A stretch of DNA of 44,641 nucleotides from Bacteroidales bacterium (GTDB lineage Bacteria; Bacteroidota; Bacteroidia; Bacteroidales; UBA12077): assembly GCA_028282785.1 (NCBI GenBank), contig JANQHE010000062.1:1-44641 (forward strand), in the 5' to 3' direction. Made by a program: the position numbers and the translations under genes. The notes under the pieces were generated by a model, which saw nothing but the letters and a program-made list of their open reading frames with translations, did no database searches and was not told the DNA's origin. This document shows positions 34,584 to 41,783 of the stretch, one piece after another (positions within the stretch are counted from its first letter, which is position 1; every line of letters begins with the position of its first letter).

Positions 34584-34955
34584 AAGAATATTATACTTTG
34601 ATTATAAGCAATTAAAGAACGGAAAATTTTTGGAAATGTTGAAGTATCACATATAAAAAACAAGAAAGGCCTTCTTGGGATGAAGACCTTTGGGTTTAAA
34701 TTTTAGGGTTAGGGTATCAAGAAATCCATATCGATGGCTAAAAATATAAAAAATCTTTAAGAAACAATAAAAATCATGATAATTATTAGCTTTTTGTTAA
34801 AAATATATCAAAAAAAGATTATCCTAGTTTTTGTTTAATCTGTGAAATGTTCAGAAAATCAAATAAATAGCACAAGTATAGAATTAATCTAAAAAAAACA
34901 TAAAAAAAACAATTAAAGACCATTAAATTTGTTGCTGCAATTCAAAAAATATCTT
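34584..34955. other. Long AT-rich divergent spacer with hairpin and mini-ORF
   Basis: This spacer separates the barrel gene and waaA. It holds a hairpin, AAAGGCCTTC (34665-34674) with GAAGACCTTT (34682-34691), one G-U pair, 7-base loop. It also holds a mini-ORF at 34680-34706 encoding MKTFGFKF, which overlaps the right arm. The remainder is AT-rich with repeated AAAAAT tracts. The layout recalls a leader or attenuator, but no clear terminator hairpin precedes waaA. Confidence 0.45.
34924..34931 (+). promoter_or_regulatory. Bacteroidota -7 promoter element of waaA
   Basis: TAAATTTG matches TAnnTTTG exactly. It overlaps an in-frame TTG (34929), which therefore cannot be the start of translation if this promoter is used; the ATG at 34956 lies about 18 bases past the predicted transcript start. 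Confidence 0.55.
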
Positions 34956-36188
34956 ATGACCATTCTATATTTACTCGGGATTCGTATTTTTCAAATATTG
35001 GTTGTTATCATTTCACCATTTAATCAAAAAGCCAAACTATGGTTAAATGGGAGAAAAAATATATTTGGAAGGTTGAGTGAACATATAAATAAAAATGAAA
35101 AAGTAGTATGGTTTCATTGTGCTTCTTTAGGTGAGTTTGAACAAGGAAGGCCTGTAATTGAGGCATTTAAGCAAAAATATTCAAATTATAAAGTTTTACT
35201 CACTTTCTATTCTCCTTCTGGTTATGAAATCAGAAGAAATTATGAGTTCGCTGATTATATATATTACTTGCCACTTGACACTCCTTATAATGCCAGGAAG
35301 TTTGTTGAGATTGTAAATCCTAAAATGGTTTTTTTTATAAAATATGAATTTTGGTATTTCTTTTTAAAAGAAATACATAAAAAAGGCATACCACTATATT
35401 TAGTTTCTGGTATATTCAGGGAGAATCAAAGATTTTTTAAAAAAGCAGCAGTTAAATCAAGGAAAATGCTCATGTGGTTTACTCATTTTTTTGTTCAGAA
35501 TGAGGAATCAAAAAGATTACTTCAATCAATAAAAATTGAGACAATTACAATTACAGGAGATACAAGATTTGATCGTGTTTATGCTATTACTCAAAAAGCT
35601 AAAGACTTACCATTGGCTGAAAAATTTTCCAAAAATAATAAGGTTTTAGTGGCAGGAAGTACTTGGAAACCTGATGAGGATCTATTGATAAAGTACTTTA
35701 ATGAAAATAAAAAGGAGTTAAAACTTATTATAGCACCACATGAGGTTCATAAAGAAAATATTGAAAGAATCATAAATTCTATAAAAAGCAATAAGGTTGT
35801 TAAATATTCCGAGGCTTCACTTGATAATATAAATGAAGCAAAGGTTTTAATTATTGATGGTATTGGATTTCTTTCATCCATATATCGTTATGGAACAATT
35901 GCATATATTGGCGGAGGTTTCGGAAAAGGTATTCATAATATTTTGGAAGCTGCTACATTTGGTTTGCCTATATTATTTGGTCCAAATCATTTAAAATTTA
36001 AAGAAGCTGTTGATTTAAAAAAGCGAGGAGGTGCAATTTCAGTTTCTAATTATTTTGAATTGGAAGCAAGTCTTAATAATTTCTTAATTAATGAGAAACA
36101 GACTTTTGAAACCAGTAGGATTTGTTCCAATTATGTTAAGGAAAATACAGGTGCCACTGAAAAAATTCTCAATTTAATTTATCATTAA
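34956..36188 (+). CDS. waaA: 3-deoxy-D-manno-octulosonic acid transferase
   Basis: Transfers Kdo from CMP-Kdo to lipid A precursor at the inner membrane. The 410-residue GT-B protein has an N-terminal membrane anchor (TILYLLGIRIFQILVVII), the family motif WFHCASLGEFEQGRPV with the catalytic Glu in GEFEQ, TFYSPSGYEIR, YLPLDTPYNARKFV and FIKYEFWYFFL, and the C-terminal GGGFGKGIHNILEAATFGLPILFGP. The start is ATG 34956, as the TTG at 34929 coincides with the promoter. The short N-terminal extension and length match WaaA. It shows that the organism makes Kdo-containing LPS or lipooligosaccharide. The downstream SPOR-repeat gene begins 129 bases later. Confidence 0.94.
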   Translation: MTILYLLGIRIFQILVVIISPFNQKAKLWLNGRKNIFGRLSEHINKNEKVVWFHCASLGEFEQGRPVIEAFKQKYSNYKVLLTFYSPSGYEIRRNYEFADYIYYLPLDTPYNARKFVEIVNPKMVFFIKYEFWYFFLKEIHKKGIPLYLVSGIFRENQRFFKKAAVKSRKMLMWFTHFFVQNEESKRLLQSIKIETITITGDTRFDRVYAITQKAKDLPLAEKFSKNNKVLVAGSTWKPDEDLLIKYFNENKKELKLIIAPHEVHKENIERIINSIKSNKVVKYSEASLDNINEAKVLIIDGIGFLSSIYRYGTIAYIGGGFGKGIHNILEAATFGLPILFGPNHLKFKEAVDLKKRGGAISVSNYFELEASLNNFLINEKQTFETSRICSNYVKENTGATEKILNLIYH

Positions 36189-36317
36189 TTGTTGGTGATT
36201 TATATCAACTTTTTACTTTGGCATTTTTTTAATTTATACCTTTCCAGCGCCTAAACATTAATTAACTAAATTATAACATAAGAAAATGTGTTGTAATGAT
36301 CACGCTATGTAGTAAAT

Positions 36318-38324
36318 ATGGATTTCTTAAAAAAAGGAAATTTTAGAATATTATATTTATTATTATCTGTCATAATTTCCACAGGATTTACAGATATAGA
36401 CCTCCCTTTAGAAAAGGAAGATCAGAAGAAATTAGAAAAGGCTCTTAAACTTAATCAAGAGGCCCAGGGATTTCTTGATAAAGCAAATGCCATATATTCT
36501 ACGCTGGCACAGTACGATAAGTCGGACGGAAGTAACTCAAAGAAAATTGGTAAGCTCGAAAAAGATGCCATAGAACTGCAATTAAAAGCTTTGGAGCTTC
36601 AAGGAGAAGCAAATTGGTTAGAAAGAAGCGTTTATAAAAAAGTTATACCATTATTAAAATCAGATTATTCAAAGAATAATAAAATTACTGTTGAGTTTAG
36701 TTTGCTCGAAGAAAAGATTGAAGAGCTATTTTTAAAAGCAGAAAATTTTAAATATGAGGCTGAAAAATTAGGGAAAGATGAATCTTACACAAAATTTTCA
36801 AAATTATCAGAAGCACAAAAATTAGAAAAAGAAAGTATTCTAAATCAAAAGGAATTAATTAATTATTACCTGGGAAAAGAAACAATTGATTTAAAAAATC
36901 AAAATGCTGGAAGTCAGTATGAAAAAGAGGTTGTAATAAATGATGATCTTTTAAGAGCATATATGAATTATGTGAACTCACAAGACACCCTGATCACTGT
37001 AGATGTTTTCCGTAATTTAATGTATTCGGGTCAATTTTCAGCATCTGATTTTCGTGATACCTGGGATAATTATATATATGCAGATGTGGTTTATGCCGAT
37101 CGCACAGATTCATTAGAAATGGATATAATTGCCGAAGCTGATGCGAAAATTGCTGATACGGAAACAGATCAACATAATGAAACGGAAAAAGAAGATATTC
37201 TTACAGGAGCTGTATACAAAGTTCAAATAGCCGCTAATAGTAGCCCATTATCACAGCATCATTTAAAGAAAATATATGATGGTAACAAGAAAGTGCAAAT
37301 GGTTAGTGAGGATGATTGGTATAAATACTCTATAGGCGATTTTAATTCTTATGCAGAAGCTGAAGAATTTAAACGATCATTAAAAATTACTGATGCATTT
37401 GTTGTTGCATATACCGATAATAAAAAAGTGGACCTGTTGGCTTTAAATAAGGATAATAAAGCTTCTAAAAAACAAACAACTTCTACGATTAAGGGATTAA
37501 TATTTAAAGTTCAGGTTGCAGCTAGTAGAAATAAATTATCAGATGCTTATCTAAAAGAAATTTACAATGGAAACGAAACAATTGACATCTTAATCGAAGA
37601 CAATTGGTATAAATATTCTTTAGGTAAATTTAATAAATATGATCAGGCATTAGATTTAAAAAATCAAATAAATGTTAACGGTGCATTTATAGTGGCATAT
37701 CAAAATGGGGTAAAAGTTTCATTATATGACGCAAAAAAAGGAGTGCTTTCAACTGAATTGGGGCAGATTGTTTTCAAAGTTCAAATCGCAGCAGATATAA
37801 AATCATTAAGTTCTGAAAAACTTCATAGTATTTATTCTGGTTATGAAAACATTAAAATGTTTAAAGAAGATGGATGGTTTAAGTATTCAATCGGGGAATT
37901 TAAAACCTTTAATGAAGCAAATATTTTAAGAAAGAACAGTAACGTGGATGGAGCATTTGTGATAGCCTTCAGAGGGAATAAAAAAATGAATGTCCTGGAA
38001 GCAAAAAAAATGACAAAATGCAAAGATCCGGTTTTTAATACGGATTGGTTAAATACAAATACAGAACTTGTATTCAAAGTGCAAATTGCGGCAAGTTTAA
38101 AGGAGTTAAATGAAAATCAAATAAAAAAGATCTGTTGCATTGAAGAGGATATTTACGTTACTAAGGAAGATGAATGGTATAGGTACTCAATTGGTAGTTT
38201 TAAATCTTATATCAATGCAGTTCAGTTAAAACAAATATCTAATGTTAATGGAGCATTTATCGTGGCTTATAAAAACGGTAGAAAACTTGGATTAAAAGAA
38301 GCAATGAAAGTATTAAATAAATAA
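36318..38324 (+). CDS. Exported coiled-coil protein with four SPOR-like repeats
   Basis: A 668-residue protein. A hydrophobic N-terminal segment (residues 10-24) is a signal peptide or anchor. Residues 30-195 are Lys/Glu-rich and likely coiled coil. Four repeats of about 77 residues follow at about 299-375, 395-470, 484-560 and 584-661. Each has the pattern F/Y-K-V-Q-I-A-A, then an IY-x-G segment, W-[FY]-[KR]-Y-S-[IL]-G-x-F, and D/N-G/A-A-F-[IV]-[VI]-A-[YF]. This resembles SPOR (sporulation-related) domains, which bind denuded peptidoglycan, though the resemblance is by pattern only. It starts at ATG 36318 and precedes the Wza and Wzc genes by 21 bases, so it probably belongs to the polysaccharide export unit. 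Its exact role is unknown. Confidence 0.8.
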   Translation: MDFLKKGNFRILYLLLSVIISTGFTDIDLPLEKEDQKKLEKALKLNQEAQGFLDKANAIYSTLAQYDKSDGSNSKKIGKLEKDAIELQLKALELQGEANWLERSVYKKVIPLLKSDYSKNNKITVEFSLLEEKIEELFLKAENFKYEAEKLGKDESYTKFSKLSEAQKLEKESILNQKELINYYLGKETIDLKNQNAGSQYEKEVVINDDLLRAYMNYVNSQDTLITVDVFRNLMYSGQFSASDFRDTWDNYIYADVVYADRTDSLEMDIIAEADAKIADTETDQHNETEKEDILTGAVYKVQIAANSSPLSQHHLKKIYDGNKKVQMVSEDDWYKYSIGDFNSYAEAEEFKRSLKITDAFVVAYTDNKKVDLLALNKDNKASKKQTTSTIKGLIFKVQVAASRNKLSDAYLKEIYNGNETIDILIEDNWYKYSLGKFNKYDQALDLKNQINVNGAFIVAYQNGVKVSLYDAKKGVLSTELGQIVFKVQIAADIKSLSSEKLHSIYSGYENIKMFKEDGWFKYSIGEFKTFNEANILRKNSNVDGAFVIAFRGNKKMNVLEAKKMTKCKDPVFNTDWLNTNTELVFKVQIAASLKELNENQIKKICCIEEDIYVTKEDEWYRYSIGSFKSYINAVQLKQISNVNGAFIVAYKNGRKLGLKEAMKVLNK

Positions 38325-38345
38325 TAATAACAAAACGATATAATC

Positions 38346-39122
38346 ATGAAAACAAAAGCTATGTATACCCTTAAGGTTATTGCAAAATTGCTTGTCATAA
38401 TTTCACTATTTTCTTCATGTGTTTCACAAAAGAAGGTACAGTTACTTCAAGAAAAATCGGTTGAAGATATTTCTTCAGGATTTATTAATAGCAGAAAAAC
38501 GGCTTATAATTTACAACCAGGAGATCAGCTTTATATTAAGGTACATAGTGTTGATCAAAAGACAAGCAGGTTATTTCAAACAGATTTCCCAAACCCGATG
38601 ACTGCTACATATCAGGAATTAAACAGTTATAGAGTTGAGGAAGATGGATATATTAACTTTTCATTTATTGATAAAGTTTATGTTAAAGGTATGACTGTTA
38701 AAGAGGTAAATGACCTTTTGCAGAAAACTGTAAATGAATACTTTAAAGAAGCTACTGTTGTTGTGCAATTAATAAACTGGAGAGTTTCTATATTAGGAGA
38801 AGTTCAAAACCCTGGAACATTTATCATTAAAAACAAACAAATTAACATTCTTCAAGCAATAGCTCAAGCGGGAGGAACTGAAAATTTTAGTAATTTAAAA
38901 AAGGTAAAGTTGGTTCGGCAGACCTTGGAGGGATCAGAAATGTATTACCTTGATTTAACAGATAATGGGGTATTACAGTCAGATTATTTTTATTTGATGC
39001 CAAATGATGTAGTTTATGTGGAACCTTTAAATAGTAAATCCTTTGCATTTGATAATTTTCCATATAGCCTTATTTTATCAACAATATCTACTGCAGCGAT
39101 TATTGTAGCGTTGTTTCAATAA
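38346..39122 (+). CDS. Wza-type polysaccharide export lipoprotein
   Basis: A 258-residue outer-membrane polysaccharide export protein. The lipobox is LFSSC with Cys25, followed by VSQKK. The polysaccharide export domain begins near YNLQPGDQLYIKVHS (about 54-68) and includes VEEDGYINFSFIDKVYVKGMT. An SLBB-type segment runs from VSILGEVQNPGTFII to QAIAQAGG. A C-terminal hydrophobic stretch (about 238-258) replaces the barrel helix of longer Wza proteins, the usual Bacteroidota form. It pairs with the Wzc-type kinase encoded 36 bases downstream to move capsule or exopolysaccharide across the envelope. Confidence 0.92.
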   Translation: MKTKAMYTLKVIAKLLVIISLFSSCVSQKKVQLLQEKSVEDISSGFINSRKTAYNLQPGDQLYIKVHSVDQKTSRLFQTDFPNPMTATYQELNSYRVEEDGYINFSFIDKVYVKGMTVKEVNDLLQKTVNEYFKEATVVVQLINWRVSILGEVQNPGTFIIKNKQINILQAIAQAGGTENFSNLKKVKLVRQTLEGSEMYYLDLTDNGVLQSDYFYLMPNDVVYVEPLNSKSFAFDNFPYSLILSTISTAAIIVALFQ

Positions 39123-39158
39123 TTACTCTACAAGGGTATAAATTTTTATTTTAAAATC

Positions 39159-41513
39159 GTGGGGATAAATCAATTTCCAAATATTGAGGAAGAATCTATT
39201 AATTGGAGAGCTTATATTTTTAAAATCATCAGATTTTGGTATGTATTTCCAATTACAGTTTTTATTAGTCTGATTATATGTTTTTTTGTTATTAAAACGG
39301 CAACACCTGTTTATAAGGTCGGTTCTAAAATACTTGTAGAGAATGAACAATCCTTAATGGACCCAAATGCCATTTTGCAGAATGCAACAAATCCATTTTC
39401 GGTAGGTGATTATAAAATTAGAAACGAAATTGAAATACTAAGTTCATATGAACTTACGAAAAAAACGGTATCTCAATTAAATTTTTCTGTATCATATTAC
39501 ATCAAAGGTAAATATAGAGATATAGAACTTTATGAGGAAATTCCCTTTGTCGTTTGGTATGATTCGCTTCATTTCCAACCTGTAGGTGTAGCTTTCTTTT
39601 TAGAGAAAATTGACGAAAACAAATACCACGTTTGGTCTGAAGGGGAGAACGTTACAATTTATTTATATGAAAATGATACATATAGTTTTATTAAACCTGA
39701 ATTTAAATTTGAAGATACTGTTTCAAATCAAGAATTGATATCAAATGATTTGCTGAGGTTTAGAATTAAAGATTATAATATAAAAAGAGGTGAAATTTAT
39801 AAATTCAGATTAAGGCCCTTACGTTCAGTAATTGCTGAGTTTAGAAGGTTAAGAGTAGAAAACATAAAATATTCTTCTGTAATTAAACTTGAATATGAAG
39901 GTCATCAAATTAAAAAATCGATAGATTATTTAAATAAGTTTATTGAAGTTTATTTAAACAGGGGCGTTGAAAAGAAAAATCTAGTCGCGATTAATACAAT
40001 CAAGTTTATTGACAGCCAGATTTATGATATAGCTGATTCCTTAAGAAGTGCAGAAGATCGGTTACAAAGATATAGATCAACACAAAAAGTAATGAATATT
40101 GACTTTCAGGCACAAAAGGCATATGAAAACCTGGAAAGTCTTCAAAATCAAAAAGCTGAGTTAATTTTAAAACAAAAATATTATAAGTATTTACAGGAAT
40201 ACTTAACAAAAAATGAGGATATCCAGGAGCTAATAGCTCCTTCTTCAATGGGTGTGAACGACCCTCTTTTAAATAATTTAATCGTTGAACTTACAAAACT
40301 TTATGCCGAGAAGGTTGATGTAATGGTAAACACCAAAAAGGATAATCCATATTTGGAAAGTATTAATGCAAAAATAAATAATCAGAAAAATACATTAGAA
40401 GAGAACATTGTAAACTCAATTGACAGAACCGAATTATCATTAATTGATATAGATGAACGAATTGAAAATCTTACTTCAGAAGTACAATCGTTACCTGAAA
40501 CGCAAAGAAGACTTCTTAATTACGAGAGAGAATTTCAATTACACGACGCCTTATATACATTTTTACTAAGAAAAAAGTCAGAAATGCAGATAGCTAAGGC
40601 TTCGAATTTTCCTGAGAATGAAATAATTGATTATCCAAAACTTCTGCAAGGTTCTCCGGTATCTCCAGATATTAGATTAATTTATATTATGGGGTTATTA
40701 CTGGGATTTGGAATTCCGGTATTAATAATCTTATTATTTGATTATTTTAATGATAAGATAGTAGATTTAACTGAAGTGGAGAAAATTATTGACTTTCCTA
40801 TAATTGGTAATATTATTCATAGTAAGGAAAGTAATCCGTTTGTTGTTCATAATTTTCCAAATTCTGTAATAGCAGAATCATTTCGTTCATTAAGAACTAA
40901 TTTTCAATATGTATTAGGAGACAATAGTTGCCCTGTTATTATGATAACCTCAACAATGATGGAGGAAGGAAAAAGCTTTGTTTCTATTAATTTGGCTTCA
41001 AGTTTTGCTTTATACAACAAAAAAGTACTATTGCTGAGTTTTGACCTAAGAAGGCCTACTGTTTCAAAATTATTTGGACTTGATAAAAATGAGGGTTTAG
41101 GTAATTATTTAAGTGGCGGTTGCGAATTAAAAGATGTAATACTGGATACAGATATTCCTAATCTATCAATAGTAACAACCGGGCCTATACCACCAAACCC
41201 TTCGGAATTAATAGCTTCTGAAAGAACAAATAAAATGTTTGAACTCCTTAAAAAAGAATTCGACTATATAATAATAGATACTCCTCCGATAGGTATAGTA
41301 TCAGATGCCTTATTGTTAGAGAAATATGTTGATAAAAGTGTATTTATAATTCGCCATAAATACTCTAGAAAGAGAATGATATCTCATTTATTTTCAAGTT
41401 TAGAAAAGAAAGAAATTAGTAATATTAATTTGGTTATTAACGATATAAATATAAAAAGAATAGGTTATAATTATGGCTACGGCTATGGTTATGACTATAA
41501 AACCAATCAGTAA
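39159..41513 (+). CDS. Wzc-type polysaccharide co-polymerase/tyrosine autokinase
   Basis: A 784-residue inner-membrane protein starting at GTG 39159. Two TM segments (about 25-45 and 505-528) flank a periplasmic Wzz domain with coiled coil (290-480). The cytoplasmic BY-kinase domain has Walker A at 597-606, TSTMMEEGKS, where the usual PGEGKS loop reads MEEGKS; a Walker A' FDLRRP with Asp629 but Ser at the position of the first Asp (SFDLRRP); and Walker B IIIDTPP (705-711). The C-terminal tail is a Tyr-rich run (Tyr at 770, 772, 774, 776, 778, 780), the expected autophosphorylation cluster. It controls export through the adjacent Wza-type protein. The unit lies between waaA and a TonB receptor. 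Confidence 0.9.
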   Translation: MGINQFPNIEEESINWRAYIFKIIRFWYVFPITVFISLIICFFVIKTATPVYKVGSKILVENEQSLMDPNAILQNATNPFSVGDYKIRNEIEILSSYELTKKTVSQLNFSVSYYIKGKYRDIELYEEIPFVVWYDSLHFQPVGVAFFLEKIDENKYHVWSEGENVTIYLYENDTYSFIKPEFKFEDTVSNQELISNDLLRFRIKDYNIKRGEIYKFRLRPLRSVIAEFRRLRVENIKYSSVIKLEYEGHQIKKSIDYLNKFIEVYLNRGVEKKNLVAINTIKFIDSQIYDIADSLRSAEDRLQRYRSTQKVMNIDFQAQKAYENLESLQNQKAELILKQKYYKYLQEYLTKNEDIQELIAPSSMGVNDPLLNNLIVELTKLYAEKVDVMVNTKKDNPYLESINAKINNQKNTLEENIVNSIDRTELSLIDIDERIENLTSEVQSLPETQRRLLNYEREFQLHDALYTFLLRKKSEMQIAKASNFPENEIIDYPKLLQGSPVSPDIRLIYIMGLLLGFGIPVLIILLFDYFNDKIVDLTEVEKIIDFPIIGNIIHSKESNPFVVHNFPNSVIAESFRSLRTNFQYVLGDNSCPVIMITSTMMEEGKSFVSINLASSFALYNKKVLLLSFDLRRPTVSKLFGLDKNEGLGNYLSGGCELKDVILDTDIPNLSIVTTGPIPPNPSELIASERTNKMFELLKKEFDYIIIDTPPIGIVSDALLLEKYVDKSVFIIRHKYSRKRMISHLFSSLEKKEISNINLVINDINIKRIGYNYGYGYGYDYKTNQ

Positions 41514-41696
41514 GTTCGTTCAATTACTTAAAGTAAAAGAGTTTCAATTTCATCCAGAAGTTATTAACAATTAGTGAATTATTTATAGTCCGCACCTTTG
41601 TTTTTCCCATTAATAGCTGTGTGTATCAGGCAATTAAACATTGAAAAATGTTAATATGTTAAAATGCAATATTTAACTATAACTTAATATTTTCAA

Positions 41697-41704
41697 TATA
41701 TTTG
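41697..41704 (+). promoter_or_regulatory. Candidate -7 element (distal) of the TonB receptor gene
   Basis: TATATTTG matches TAnnTTTG exactly, 80 bases before the receptor ATG. It also provides a TTG that could act as a -33-like box for the second match at 41721, with a spacing of 16 bases, shorter than usual. Confidence 0.4.
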
Positions 41705-41720
41705 ATGTTCCAATAAAATC

Positions 41721-41728
41721 TAGTTTTG
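41721..41728 (+). promoter_or_regulatory. Candidate -7 element (proximal) of the TonB receptor gene
   Basis: TAGTTTTG matches TAnnTTTG exactly, 56 bases before the receptor ATG, giving a leader of roughly 50 bases. Of the two candidates this one has the better support because a TTG lies upstream of it. Confidence 0.5.
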
Positions 41729-41783
41729 TAGTCTTGTAATTTTTAATAAAAATTAATATAAACCCAAACCTTAAAACAATTCT

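Larger units (their letters stand above)
41514..41783. other. Promoter region of the TonB receptor gene
   Basis: 270 AT-rich bases between the wzc-type gene and the TonB-dependent receptor. They carry two TAnnTTTG matches (see the separate entries) and a long A/T-rich leader. A short palindrome TTACTTAAAGTAA lies near 41525-41537. No strong terminator for the upstream operon was found. Confidence 0.5.

Noticed and set aside
37200-38320. Repeats in the SPOR-like gene as a CRISPR or DNA tandem repeat
   Set aside because: The repeats are diverged at the base level, about 270 bases long and in frame. They are protein-domain repeats, not a CRISPR array.
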